Shown here piece after piece: positions 11,564 through 23,719 of a DNA stretch of 64,000 nt. The DNA is from Silene conica (taxonomy: Eukaryota > Streptophyta > Magnoliopsida > Caryophyllales > Caryophyllaceae). The DNA lies in assembly GCA_029255685.2 (NCBI GenBank), contig CM055318.2:11537001-11601000 (forward strand). The letters are read 5' to 3'. Both the position numbers and the translations under genes were made by a program. Positions within the stretch are counted from its first letter, which is position 1. Each line of letters starts with the position of its first letter. The notes under the pieces were generated by a model. The model saw only the letters and a program-made list of their open reading frames with translations. It was not told the DNA's origin and searched no databases.

Positions 11564-11977
11564 GAGTAAATTAAATTTTAGTCTTTTTTGAAATTAAAAT
11601 TTTTAAAATTACTCCCTTTTGAAATTTTTTCATAAAATTACACTCTTAATTTGCATTTTTTACTAAAATTGCTCCCAAACTCCACTTTTAGTGACTTATT
11701 TCGTCTATTTTTGAATTTTTAAATATATTCCGTTTGTGGCTTAGTCAATTTATACATTGGAAGATATAAATATGTAGAAAAATGTAAGACGTTTTCAAAA
11801 ACAGAATAAATAAATCAACTCAAATCAGTTTTTTAAAGCAATTTTAGGAAAAAAATGCAATTTTATGGAGTAATTTTAGCAAAAAATGCAACGTAAGGAA
11901 TTAATTTTAGAAAAAAATTCAAAAGGTAATAATTTTAAAAATTTTGATTTCAAAACGAAGTAAAATCTAATTTACTC
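11564..11977. mobile_element. Fold-back element with ~100-bp inverted repeats
   Basis: The left arm begins gagtaaattaaattttag and the right arm, in reverse complement, gagtaaattagattttac. Pairing extends about 100 bp inward, including 'tttttaaaatta' and 'ttgcattttt'. It is flanked by attaa (11559-11563 and 11978-11982). There is no coding content. The superfamily is not assignable from a 5-bp duplication in AT-rich DNA. Confidence 0.65.
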
Positions 11978-11993
11978 ATTAATTAATATTAAG

Positions 11994-12952
11994 AGGAGAA
12001 AATTGTTGATTACATCCTTATAAAAACATTTTGAAACTTACAGCCTTATTAATTTTTTTTTGAACATTACAGTCATAATATTAGTTTTGATCAAAAATTA
12101 CAGTCAAAAGATTACCTCCGACGGAAAATTGATGCCAAATTGGATTTTCGTGACTTAAGTTGATTTTTTAAGACCAAAATACCCTTATCCACCTTCATCT
12201 CTTACTTCATCTCTAAATCAAAATCAATGCTTCATCTTTCCATTTGTTTAACAGTTTACCCAGTTTTTTATTCTTCTTTTTTCTAACTCTTCATTTGTTC
12301 AACAAATTCTCTAATTCACCATTTTCTTCAAATTCTATGATAATTCTACATTGGAATATGTCTATTTTCTCTTAAAAGTAAAATCATCAATTTTTCACAA
12401 ATTCAAAATAATTAGGGTTCTTCAATTTTAATAATATGTGTTCAAATTGGACATAAACCCAAATCAACTTCTGGATATAAACCCTAATTTGGGACATAAA
12501 CTCTAAATCTAATTCAAATTGGGGATAATTTCAAATTCGCATCAACAACAATAACAAAACGAATACTTACCCCTTGACTTAGAGCCATCAGATGCGGACA
12601 CGTTTTTTCTACTCATGATTAGAATTCGTTACTTGACAAACAAGGATGCAATGAAGAAGAAGATTAGGGCAAGATTTAGGGGCAAACAAATTGGGGGAAA
12701 ATTGGGGGAAAGAATAGAGGGTTTTGGGTAAATAAAGAAGGTAAATGAAAGTTCAAATGAAAGGTTAACAGTGATAGGCACAAATATAGACAAGGGCATA
12801 TCGGTCATTTTTTGACAAAATTGACCGGAAACATGGTTTTGACGCAATTTTCAAAGAAAGCTAATATTATGGCTGTAAGTTTAAAAAAAAATTAATAAGG
12901 CTGTAAGTTTCAAAATGTGATTTTTATAAGGCTGTAATCAACAATTTTCTCT
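11994..12952. mobile_element. TIR element with ~95-bp near-perfect ends
   Basis: Left aggagaaaattgttgattac and right (reverse complement) agagaaaattgttgattac run inward through 'cttacagccttattaa' and 'cataatattag'. attaag flanks both sides (11988-11993, 12953-12958). The interior has no transposase; the 72-codon - strand frame at 12629-12847 has no domain. It is about 17 bp from the preceding fold-back element. Confidence 0.7.
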
Positions 12953-12972
12953 ATTAAGAATGAAATAATAAT

Positions 12973-13200
12973 GGCAAATTCTTATTTCAGACGGGCTGTT
13001 TTCCGTTTGAAATAAGACGGACTAATTGTAGTCATTTTTATAATAAAATGTTATCATTTTTTTGATATGTTACCAGCATATTCAGGGTAAAAAGTGACGA
13101 ATTCGCAATAAAACATTTTGTTATTAAATGATTACATTGTAATAAAAAATTGGTAATATTAAGTCTGTCTTATTTTGGTTCGTCTAAAGCAAGAATTTTA
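12973..13200. mobile_element. MULE-type MITE
   Basis: Ends ggcaaattcttatttcagac and (reverse complement) taaaattcttgctttagac are imperfect inverted repeats of the 'caaattcttattt' family. They are flanked by aaataataat (12963-12972 and 13201-13210), consistent with a 9-bp Mutator-size duplication in repetitive flank. It belongs with the element at 59382-60594. Confidence 0.7.
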
Positions 13201-13214
13201 AAATAATAATTAAC

Positions 13215-14742
13215 TGCATTTTCTCATCCTGGGGGAACCAAAGGGTAAGTAGCATGAGAATGGTCCCAAGGAACTGAAGTTCCCTGAGGCAAAAGACAAA
13301 CTAAAATAAAGCAAATAAAATATCACCGTCTCCCCGACAACAGCGCCAAATTTTGACACGGCTGTCGCAACTTATCAAAAATAACCCAACGCTCTCTAAC
13401 TAATATAGTCAGGGAAATTCGGGGTCGAATCCACAGAAAGAATGTAAATATTCTATTTGCTAATTAAGGTCTGTCTAAGTTACAAATTGGGTTTGTTTGG
13501 TTTTATGATTGCTAAACTAAAGTTGTGAAGGAAAGAGAAATAAAGAGTATAAAAATTAAGGAGAGAAAACTAGGATAGTCGGTTTACCAATGAAAGTCCG
13601 ACGGTTATAATCTAAGTTGTAGATCGGTCGCAAATATCAGTCTACGGGGTAGTGAAAAGGTCCTCTCGGATCACTAATCGCCCTAGAATGCTTCTAAAGG
13701 GATCTCGCAACTTATTAGGGCCCTCTAATGTGTGTAACAGGTCTAACCCTTACCAGACTTTCGATCTTAGGTCGGGGTTTACCGAATCAATTAATCAATC
13801 ATGCACATAAAAGGACTAATCGCAATTAAATGCTACAATTAACAACAAAGGCATAAAACAATTAACCAATCTAAACCTATTCAAAATCTGTCATGAATTC
13901 ATTAGCTCCCATATATCCTAGCGAAGGAATTAACTACGCATAACGGGATTAATAATAAGGATAATCGAAATAACTAGGGAGTAATTCATGATCAAGAAAT
14001 AACAAGAGTAGCGAAACATAAAACAAAAGACTAAAGTAATGAAGAAATTAAGAATAAATAACAAGGAAAGTTTAATTACCAATAATCAGGCAGAGTAACG
14101 AAAGAAAAATTCCAGACCTAAAAATATAAAGAAGGTTTTTTTGTCGAAAGGAAATGTAGTAGTGAATATTAAGGTAAAAGATTAGATATTAGATAGCCTA
14201 GGAGGAGTCCATCTTTGTTCTAAAATAACAGACGAAGAAAATTTCACGCTAACCTAATGGGCAGAATAAAACAAGTCTCGACAAATAAAAAGAGAAACCA
14301 GACGATCGATTTAAATTCTAGTCGATCGACTAAAAACAGAGAAAAATTGCATTCCATCGACTAGAATATAAGTCGATCGACTGCTTTGTCGTCGCGCAGT
14401 TTCTGCAATGCGCACTGAACTTTAAATGGTCGTCGTTTTTTCGATACTCGGGCAAATAGAGCGTTTCGGTAGCGTTGAAAAACTAACATGATAAGCCTTC
14501 ACCTACAATTTGAATCACTTGATTATCATTTGTATAACCTAGTTAGGACTCTTCAAAGTAGGCACTAGCAATGTGAACCTCAGAATATCACTTCAAACTA
14601 TCACCAATAACCAAGTAAGGGGTTTAATTCAACCGTAACCTCTTCAAATGTTCGGTAAGCTTCCTTAGTAGCAGGAAATCCGATCTATAGCTCTTCTAAG
14701 TTTTCATGTGTTCAAGAATCGGCTCAAAATGCGATAAAGTGT
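13215..14742 (-). mobile_element. Ty3/gypsy LTR fossil with tRNA-Asp primer site
   Basis: On the - strand, an LTR-like block ends near 13354 (gccgtgtca), followed by a primer-binding site like tggcgctgttgtcgggga (about 13331-13348), close to the complement of plant tRNA-Asp, and a short leader to about 13215. The LTR block holds phrases common to plant gypsy LTRs ('ggggtcgaatccacag' and 'gtcgatcgact' repeats at 14300-14380). The outer LTR end near 14742 (gtgtca) is a guess. No gag-pol remains. It is a partial, old copy. Confidence 0.5.
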
Positions 14743-15032
14743 CATTTCTTGCAGAACCAATACGAATACAGCAAAGTAGCAAATATGAAGAATTTGACAC
14801 GAAAATATATCCTAAAAGCATCGAATATACATAGAAATGCGTGCTAAAATGTTAAGAAAATTGCATATAAAATGCACACAGCAAGCCAGCAACTTCTCTA
14901 TAAACTAATGTAATCTATACAACACTATTAGCCTTTGCATTATTTTGAACATTCCCCACTAATTCAAATGATAGACAAAATTTTTAGTATATTAATAAGG
15001 ATCGGTACTTAAGCATTAATATCTTTCAATTT
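14743..15032. other. Spacer, no feature seen
   Basis: AT-rich sequence. It may be the outer part of the adjacent LTR fossil. Confidence 0.3.
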
Positions 15033-15040
15033 GAACTAAC

Positions 15041-15596
15041 CATGGCCGAACCCAGTAGGTAGCAAGGGGTAGCGGCTGCTACCCCAAAGTAACCCAAAGT
15101 AAAAAAAAAAAAAAAAAAAATCAGTTTAGACGATGGTATTTCGCTACCCCAGATAAGACGGTTAATAATAAGTACAACTGAAGTCATTACCATAGCAACA
15201 AAGGTGATATAGCTCAGTGGTAAAACTTTAGTACCCCAAGCAAAATATCATGTGTTCGAGACTCTAATAAGCCATTCTTTTTTCCCAATATTTTTAAACG
15301 GTGTAAAATAAGATAAGTTGTCGAATTATAATGTGAAAATCTTAAAATATTACGGAGCGATTTTTGCATGACAAAGCAATATCAAAATTAGAGCTAAAAA
15401 ATAAAATAAAGACAAAATTGTTACTTAAAAAATGAGTTTAAGTTAATATCGACCGTTCATTTGATTGTTTGTCGTGCGTTTGTGTTTGTATTTGTATTTT
15501 TATATGTTCAGCACATTTTTTCGTAAATTTTATTTTTACAGAAAAATTACTTGATATTTTCGCTACCCCGATTTTTTAATCCTAGGTTCGCCCATG
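15041..15596. mobile_element. Non-autonomous hAT element
   Basis: Ends catggccgaacccagtagg and (reverse complement) catgggcgaacctagga form TIRs. The 8-bp flanks gaactaac (15033-15040) and aaattaac (15597-15604) match at 6 of 8. The interior contains a tRNA-like segment at 15200-15275 ('gatatagctcagtggtaa' and 'gtgttcgagact', box A and B-like) and a 19-A run, perhaps an older SINE inside it. No transposase is seen. Confidence 0.65.
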
Positions 15597-15604
15597 AAAT
15601 TAAC

Positions 15605-16185
15605 ATATAGTAAAATAGAACAATTCTTTCATCACCTAGCGAGTGAGCGAATCTTGAACTCCTAGACTCCGGGGTAAATTCCAGACACATATCTTACCTT
15701 AAGTTCCAACCGAGTTCTGCGATACAATTCAATAAATTTATGGTTAAATGAATCTTGGGATTCTCATGAGTGTTATAGAGAAATAGCGTAGTCTCTTATG
15801 AAGGAGTCCAACCTTTCACACACCAGTCCGTTTAGCGCATTGACAATAACTGTGCAAGCTAAACCTAGCCCACATCAACAAAGTTAATTAGGATTGGGGC
15901 GGTTAGTTATTACTCCGTAAAAGTTTGTTTTGTGCTCTATAAACCGAGACATACGCTCTCATTATAAGACACAATTATCTAAAAAAAGACCATAGGACAT
16001 AGTTATTTTATTATCAAATCACAACAAATAAACAACATCCATCAACTTCATGCACAAATTCTCGTCGGAGACAGCACTATCCGTTATAAGCTGAAAATTG
16101 ATAGTGCTCAACTCACAATATTTAAGTGACAAATTGAGTTGATTAAAAGGAGTACCCACTTACCCTCCAATTTGTGATATTGTAA
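15605..16185. other. Spacer, no gene seen
   Basis: No supported open frame and no paired ends. A weak 'gacagcactatccgttataagc' stretch near 16070 hints at an old MITE of the 5912 family. Confidence 0.3.
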
Positions 16186-16372
16186 GGCTCTGTTCTTTCT
16201 AGCTTTTTAGAGCTGGACTGAGCTAAACTGAATGGAGCTGAGCTGAATTGAACTGAACTGAACTGAACGGAGCTGAACTGAACTGAACTGAACTGAACTG
16301 AATTCAATTGAGCTAAACTGAACTGAAATTAATAAAAGTGGATAAGTTTAATTAATTTGATCTAACTAACTA

Positions 16373-16409
<37 letters not shown>

Positions 16410-16943
16410 TTAATATTAATAATAATAATAATAATAAAAGTTTTGTTTGATGAATAAAAGTTTGCGGTTTTTAAAAAATTAATAATATTAATAATAAAAT
16501 AAGTTATTAATAATTTCATTTGGATGCAAAAACTTGGTATACCAGTTATACAACATCAAAATACTCAAGGAATAACAGATTCAAACATGATGACAAAGAA
16601 CAGAAGAAACTCATGGACAAAGTTCGAAAAAATAGGGCGTGTTATTGGTGTCCATAATGACCACGATAATGAAGCACGTCATGATGATATGGAAGTCAAT
16701 AACGCAGCAACATAAATGATGTCTTTTGTGTTAATGATATCTATATTTTCAACATTACGATTTTCGATTGTGTTAACAAATATCACAATTTAAATGTTAT
16801 CAAAATTTACTTCTCAGGTACCTTTTTCTCTACTCTCCCATGTTTCACTAATAATAATAACAATAATAATAATATTAATAATATTAATAGTAATAATAAA
16901 TAATTAATAATAAAAAAATAACATAATAAATATATATATATAC

Positions 16944-16976
<33 letters not shown>

Positions 16977-17553
16977 CAATTACAACAATAACAATAATTA
17001 ATAATTAATAATACAAAAATAAATAAATAATAATACAACAACAACAACAACAACAACAAAGCCTTAGTCCCAAAATGTTTTGGGGTCGGCTGACATGAAT
17101 CATTCTTTGGAACCGTCATGAGTGAACTCTCATCTCAACAAGAAAAAAAATGGAAGTGGAGTGAAATAAAAAATGAAAGGCAAAGGGGTTTTATAGATTT
17201 TAAATCGAACTTATCACATGTATAAAAACCCAAAAAAAATAATTCAAGAGTAAAGTTTAAAGTGATTTTGAGAAACGAAGTAAAAATTAATATAAGAATT
17301 TTGGGGGAAAACGTGTAACAAATCCAAATAAATAATAATAATAATAAAATAAATAATAATAAAAATAATAAATAATAACAATAACAATAATAATGTGGTC
17401 TGAACCTAATAAAGCTGAGTTGAACTGAACTGAACTGAACTGAATTATATGAAGTTGAACTAAACTGAATTATATGAAGTTGAACTGAACTGAACTGAAT
17501 GGAACTGAAGAGCTGAAAATAAATCAGAAAAAAAAAGGTATAAAAGGAACACC
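16186..17553. mobile_element. Harbinger-type element with 'gaactgaact' arrays
   Basis: Left end taa|ggctctgttctttctagc matches the Harbinger element at 29886. Dense subterminal 'ctgaa' arrays lie just inside both ends (16205-16330 and 17415-17510). The right end is degraded (ggaacacc near 17553). A stretch at 16524-16700 matches, in the opposite orientation, part of the 29886 element (30340-30430), so the two share interior sequence. It holds long (AAT)n runs. Non-autonomous. Confidence 0.6.
17040..17125. repeat. Dispersed plant SINE-like core
   Basis: A (caa)n run followed by 'agccttagtcccaaaatg' and 'ttttggggtcggctgacatg'. From memory this resembles a repeat found in many plant genomes (Au-SINE-like). 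It is a fragment only and the assignment is tentative. Confidence 0.35.
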
Positions 17554-18371
17554 ATTATTTATGGAGTGATAGTGTCTCTTCAATAAGACAAACTGAAATC
17601 AAATTTACAATACAACACATCAATTATATAGTAATTTAACTAGCGGACGGTAATTTACCAACCGAAATGCAATTTGGTCGGTGTTTTACGAATCGGCGCG
17701 TGTAATTTACTGACGGGACCTTTAATGGTTTTTAATAAAACCACAGAAATTTCGGGACGACCACTCACTTTTTTCTTAATAAATCAACAATGACCTGGTC
17801 ACCTCTGCACAAACATACTTAATCCTTATTTTGTAACATTAACATATATTTTCTCCCTTCCAATCAATTCTATACATTTGATTAAAATATAATTCACATA
17901 TATTCAACAAATGTATAGAAATGATTATAATAGAAAAAGTATAAAATATATCAGAACAAATGTATTTTACTACGGTGCCGGATCTATTGCGATCATGCCT
18001 TAATGTATAGTATGCGTAAAAACAGTAGACTAGATGCTGTGATTAGTTCATAAGACCAAATTTACGACTCCGTTTATTTCCTAAGAGTAGTGATAAGGAT
18101 CAAATGAGTCATCATATCTCCAAACTAATAATCTAAAATCGTACATAGCTATCAAAGTGGATAATTTATTATTTTTCATCATCTTGTTTTTATTATTTTA
18201 TTTTACATGCATCCTCATGTATAACAAGTATGTTATACAAATATTAGATCTTTAATTATACAAGGATTTCAACGATCCAGCTATATATTTTCGATGAAAA
18301 CTCGTTTCTGCTAACGTATTTTTAAGAAATGTCGGCACAATACGTTAATCTATGTGCCTCGCTCGTATGTA
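17554..18371. other. 5' flank of ascorbate oxidase copy 1
   Basis: No open frame or paired repeat ends were recognised. This flank does not align by eye to the flanks of copies 2 and 3, in keeping with an older duplication. Confidence 0.4.
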
Positions 18372-18380
18372 TATATAAAA
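18372..18380 (+). promoter_or_regulatory. TATA box of ascorbate oxidase copy 1
   Basis: TATATAAAA lies 69 bases before the ATG at 18449, a normal plant spacing given a 5' UTR of about 40 bases. Confidence 0.6.
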
Positions 18381-18448
18381 CGGGACATATTATGTGTTAG
18401 GATAAACATAAATATAGTAATAATTGTATATATTAAAATAAATTTGCA

Positions 18449-20913
18449 ATGAAATTCCTACATTATGTTAATATTCTACTTATAATCTTTCATCTAATAA
18501 CATTTTTGACGGCCGAGGCTGAAACCGTATATTATAAATGGGACGTTAAGTATGAATTTAAGTCCCCTGATTGTTTTAAGAAGTTGACAATTACTGTCAA
18601 TGGCATGTCCCCTGGTCCGACCATCACGGCTCAACAAGGCGACACCGTTGTCGTTGAGGTTACCAATGGCTTGATAACCGAGAATCTTGCCATTCATTGG
18701 CATGGCATTCGTCAGGTTGGTAAATGTTTCCGATAGTACTGAGTTTAAGTACGAGCATACCCATTTCAAACAAAATGACGCGTAATTAATAAATGGTCTA
18801 AACTTGTAACTTTATGCAGTTCGGAACACCATGGTCAGATGGAACTGCAGGCGTCTCACAATGTCCCCTTGTTCCTGGAGACACGTTTTTATACTCATTC
18901 GTGGTCGACCGAGTAATAAGTTTCTTCCAACCTAAATTATGGATGAAAGCAATGAAGTTATACTTTTAAAACGTTGCATTTTGGTTGTGTTCGATGCAGG
19001 CGGGCACATTCTTGTATCATGCTCATTATGGTATGCAAAGAGAAGCCGGTTTGAATGGCATGATCGTTGTATCGCTTCCCGACCACCAATCTGAACCTTT
19101 CACTTACGACTTTGATCGTAGCATTTTATTAACTGATTGGTGGCACAAGAGCACCTTTGAGGCCGCCACCGGATTGTCTTCCATCCCCTTTCTGTTTGTT
19201 GGTGAACCTCAGGTATGTACTTGTTTTTATGTCTAGAATCAACTTTTCAAATAACAGTTTTTATGAGACCGTCTTGTTATGCAACTACTGTAAATAGTGT
19301 TTATGAAGTGGTCACGTCGATTATATGCCCCTACACACGAGCTCTTAATCCAACTCCCAGGATTAACACAACCGTTGTTAGTTTGGAGATGTATATATAT
19401 ATATAGTACAGAGTAGTAGATTTGCACAGCAGGTGCATTCCAGTGACCCTAAGTCCTAGACCTTAAACCTGAGGCTCGAGCCTGGCCCAGCGCGTGACTA
19501 AAACCAAATCCACATGCCTCAACAAAAGGTCAATTTTCCATATCCTAATGTCGAGGACAAGTAGTTAATTTCAGAATACGAGGATTCTAAATTTCTAATT
19601 CTAATATCGGTCTCACATTTTGTTTTTCTCTTGGATTCGTATTTTGTAGTCTCTACTTATACAAGGAAGAGGTCGATTCAATTGCTCATCCGTCAATACT
19701 CCGAAGGATCCCACGATTTGTAATGCCACCAGTCCCGACTGCAGCCCGTTTGCCTTGACAGTTTTCCCGGGCAAAACATACCGTTTACGAATTGGTAGCC
19801 TTACTGCCTTATCTGCTCTTAGTTTTGCTGTAGAGGTAAAATTGAAGACTCTGCCAAAATGTTTATCTTGTCTTAATGTGTGACGGTCTTACTCAAATAA
19901 TCAAGATATATATGAGTTAGTTTTGACTCGTGTTATGTTAGGGACACAACATGACGATTGTTGAAGCAGACGGACACTACGTTGAACCATTTGATGTCCA
20001 AAACTTGTTCATTTACTCTGGAGAGACGTACTCGGTCTTAATTAAAGCCAACCAAGACCCATCGCGGAACTATTGGGCCACAACTAATGTGGTAAGCCGA
20101 CTGCCCAAAACAACGACTGGGCTGGCCATCTTCAACTACTATCCAAATACACCGGAACAAAACCCGCCCACAACTCCAACCACTGGACCTCTATGGAACA
20201 ACAAGACTCAAAGAGAAGCCCAAAGCCAAGCAATTAAAGCCCGACAAGGGTTCATCGAACCTCCACCCCCGGCGTCTGACCGGTTGATCATGTTACTCAA
20301 TACACAATGCAAGATTAATGGATTTTTACGTTGGTCGATCAATAATGTCTCATTGTCCTTACCGTCAACACCTTATTTAGTGGCCCTCGGGGAGAAACGG
20401 CTAGAGGTAGAACTCCAACAAATGTTCGATCAAGGGTCCCCACCCGATTTCTACGATTATAAAAATTACAACATATATATCCCACCTGTTAACCCAAATG
20501 CCACCTCTAGCAATGCTATATATAGGCTCAAGTTTGATACAACGGTCGATATTATTTTGCAAAATGCAAACACCTTGAATTTAAACAATAGTGAGACTCA
20601 CCCTTGGCATCTTCATGGGCATGACTTTTGGGTGTTGGGCTATGGACAAGGTAAGTTTGACCCGTTTAGTGATCCAAAGAAGTACAACCTTGTGGATCCT
20701 ATACTTAAGAATACGGTCCCCATTCACCCGTATGGGTGGACTGCTATCCGGTTTAAGGCGAATAACCCGGGAGTATGGCTATTTCATTGTCATATAGAGT
20801 CCCATTTCCACATGGGTATGGGAATTGTGTTTGAGGAAGGAATTGAAAGAGTTGGGGAATTACCCTCTTCTATCATGGGTTGTGGTGAAAGCAAGCTTCT
20901 AATGACTTCCTAA
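18449..20913 (+). CDS. L-ascorbate oxidase, copy 1 (5 exons)
   Basis: A blue multicopper oxidase that oxidises ascorbate to monodehydroascorbate while reducing O2 to water; the family is secreted to the apoplast. Exons are 18449-18715, 18820-18912, 19000-19212, 19650-19835 and 19942-20913. All introns are GT-AG and phase 0, giving 576 residues. Residues 1-24 look like a signal peptide (MKFLHYVNILLIIFHL...). Copper motifs are HWHG (83-86), HAH (127-129), HPWHLHGH (473-480) and [12 protein letters not shown] (535-546). The last has the type-1 Cys536 and axial Met546. 'VVEVTN', 'DWWHKS', '[11 protein letters not shown]' and '[10 protein letters not shown]' are ascorbate-oxidase-like rather than laccase-like. 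The gene looks intact. It is the most diverged of the three copies; its flanks align to the others only just past the 3' end. Confidence 0.93.
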
Positions 20914-21245
20914 ACTAGTTCTCATTCCTCATTAGTTACAGTTAGGGATGATAATGAGACGAGACAGCTTACAAGCAGCTTAAACTTAACTCAGTCAAAG
21001 CTCGGCCTGATAACTTAACGAGTAAAACCGAGCTAACCATCACAAAAAAAAATACAAAACATTTGTTGTTTATTTTTATTTGTTAGGATTATTATGCAAT
21101 GTAGTAGGTGATTATATGCAATGTATATCACATGTTTGTCTTATTTTGTACTGACATAGTTTCATACATTGTTGTATTAATCTCATCAGCTTGTATTATG
21201 ACTTTTCAACAAAATTTTGTACTACCTATTGTATAATTTTCGGGT
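20914..21245 (+). other. 3' flank of ascorbate oxidase copy 1
   Basis: Shares short stretches with the 3' flanks of copies 2 and 3 ('cattgttgta', 'caaaattttgtac' near 21165-21225). This marks the 3' UTR/terminator side of the ancestral gene. No HIPP gene follows here, unlike copies 2 and 3. Confidence 0.5.
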
Positions 21246-21412
21246 CACAAATACTCGTTTGTGACGGATACCGTTCTCTTTCACAAAATACCCATAAGAG
21301 GTGAGTGGGAAAGCATATAAAAGGTGCACCACCTTGTATCCTCTCCCTTTTTGTGAGAGGTCACAGACTTATGACAGGATTAGCCCGTCATAACTCATAA
21401 GCAGGATTTGTT
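21246..21412. mobile_element. MULE-type MITE in the 3' flank of copy 1
   Basis: A 167-bp element with 'cacaaatactcgtttgtgac' at the left and 'gcccgtcataactcataagc' near the right. Nine-base flanks ttttcgggt (21237-21245) and gtttccggt (21413-21421) match at 7 of 9. The homologous place in copies 2 and 3 is uninterrupted ('ccgttttctcatgtga'). Confidence 0.6.
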
Positions 21413-21421
21413 GTTTCCGGT

Positions 21422-22294
21422 TTCTCATGTAAAACCCTGCTTTACCAACACTCGTTGAACAAATGCCTTTAACATTACATACCTTCTTTTTAGCTACAGT
21501 CAAGTTTTAAGGTAGGTTCACGATTTAGGCAACTCCAATTATACTAAAATTTAAAACGTGCAGCATTTCGAAATGACCCGTGATAAAAATTGCATCGACT
21601 AGCTCCCGTACAACTTCATAATTAACATCTCGAGTACCACTCAATGGCAGCAAATTCGAGCGGGTTAAAATGGATGAAACAAGTCTTAGAATAATTGGAC
21701 GTCCATCATTTGCATCATTGCATGGCTTCCAAGTTTCAACTGTTTTTCAATAGCCGGTTGGCTTTTAGTATAGCTTAAAAACCTGTTTTTCATGAATAAT
21801 AAACAAATGAACACAACAAGCTAAGGCTAAATGTCATTTTGTTTGGGATGTCATCAAAGTCTCTCTCGTATATCCTCATGAGTCATGACTATACATCATT
21901 ACAAGGACCATGGGGAAAATGATTTCTTACCGATAAGTTGGGTATTTCAAATTTTCACACTCCTGCTTTTAAAAGATCACAAAAACTTTAGAAAGACGGT
22001 ATTTTTATAATGTTATTAGAAAACCTCTCACATGATAGGTTAAGGGATCCACTGAATTTTTTGTTTCCATATTAGGTCTCTCACTAAATTAATGAGAGAC
22101 GGTCTCTTATGAGACATGCTGGAGATATTAAATTGGTGTTTTAATATTTCTTAAAACCGTTTTATCTTAATACCTTCCATATTTTCTTTATTTTATTTTG
22201 TTATAAGAATTTTTTTAAATTAAATCGGTCTAAAATAAGTATCATCGTTAAGTTAATTAATAACTTTTGAGTTAGTCTCACACGAAACTGTCAT
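21422..22294. other. Intergenic, no gene seen
   Basis: Similarity to the 3' flank of copies 2 and 3 ends near 21475. The rest has no recognised features beyond common short motifs such as 'gagacggtctct'. Confidence 0.35.
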
Positions 22295-22466
22295 TAGTAA
22301 GTCTTGCGTGGGACGGGTCATTATTTGTGACGGATATTTTGTGAAATAAAATGAATACAAAATGAATTAGTGGAGAAAGGGGGTCACATGAATAGTGTCG
22401 GAGAGAGAGAAAAAAAGTGGGTATTTTGTGAGAGAAAACGGTATCCGTCACAAATGAGAACTTGTG
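22295..22466. mobile_element. MULE-type MITE
   Basis: Ends tagtaagtcttgcgtgggac and (reverse complement) cacaagttctcatttgtgac. Flanks aactgtcat (22286-22294) and aactgtcca (22467-22475) match at 7 of 9. The interior is in the opposite orientation to the 5912 copy. The 75-codon open frame over it is not a gene. Confidence 0.7.
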
Positions 22467-22475
22467 AACTGTCCA

Positions 22476-23719
22476 GAAGATTAGAGGAGGTAATGAAAGT
22501 TATCGTAGTTAATTGCAACTTGATTTGTAGACAAATAATAATTGGAAAAAGAAATAGATATATAATAAGTTGTGATTCTAATGTAAAAGTTTTGTAATGG
22601 AAAATTCATGCAGAGAAAAAGGCAAAGTATACATGCGGTATTAAAAATAGCAAAACGCGGTTCAACACCAACTCACCCTGCCTTTGTCAACGTTTTTACT
22701 TTTTAGTAATGGAAGACCGAATCAACCTTGCGACTTGCCGGACTTGAGACCTTGTCTTGTCTAAGTTATGGTGATATTTGATAAACAAGGGAATAATTTT
22801 AACATAAATAAATTGCAGCGGTTAATTATAAATGTCATATTTTATTAGAAGATTTGAGTGTTTGGTAACCAGCAGACTACAAATTGGTAAATTGGCAGCG
22901 TTTTTGTAAAATGTAGTAAAATTTACTAGTTTAGACTTTACAATATGCTAACAAATTGTTGGGTTAAGTAGCATATTGTAAAACGACATATTTACCCTAA
23001 ATATGTTATTTCAATATGTTGTTTATCAACCAATAAAATTAGCATATTGACTAATCAAATACGTTTAACGATTTTTCTAACGTCTGCCTTTAATAGACTT
23101 AATAAGGAAAGATTTGCTAAATATTCTCATCACAAACGTAAGTATAAACTCAAATTTACCATCATTAAGAAGAGTATCTTGTAAATTTTTCTCTATTAAA
23201 TTTCTTAATATATGTCTTTAGGACACATGTTAAAAAAATCGTACATTTAATTGTAAGAAGTACAAATATAATATAACGTAAAACCATTATTTAATACGAG
23301 TAACTTTTATTATTCTAATATCGGTCTTGTTTTTTTGTTTTTTGACACGTTTTACATAATTTTTGCATAAGGAGCTTACCCAAGATCAATCATACGTATA
23401 AATTAATCAAGCCGTGCTGCATTAAATTCTTTTGTTTTTTTAAGGAAAATATAGCATAAATCAGCCTTACTCAAAATCAATCATATGATACAATGAGTCA
23501 ACCATTATATAGAACAAAATAGTTTACCCTAAAATACAATCTAGCTAGGATATTCTTATTATGGATATCTCATTTATTCTATACGAGTTATTACATATTT
23601 ACTCAGTCCGTTATCACAAAAGTTTTAGAGGGACGGTTTCTCGATAATGTTAACGAGAGACCTCTCACATGTTATAGATAATAATCTATTTTCCTTTTCT
23701 TTTTTATACCGTAGTGTAA
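22476..23719. other. Intergenic, no gene seen
   Basis: AT-rich with no recognised domain or paired repeat ends. 'agcatattg' recurs near 22970-23045. Confidence 0.35.

Noticed and set aside
15200-15275. tRNA gene ('atagctcagtggtaa' and 'gtgttcgagact')
   Set aside because: No cloverleaf with paired acceptor stem could be drawn; it lies inside a hAT element and is better read as a SINE-like relic.
16904-17119. 71-codon leucine/tyrosine-rich frame on the - strand
   Set aside because: Translation of (AAT)n and (CAA)n runs.
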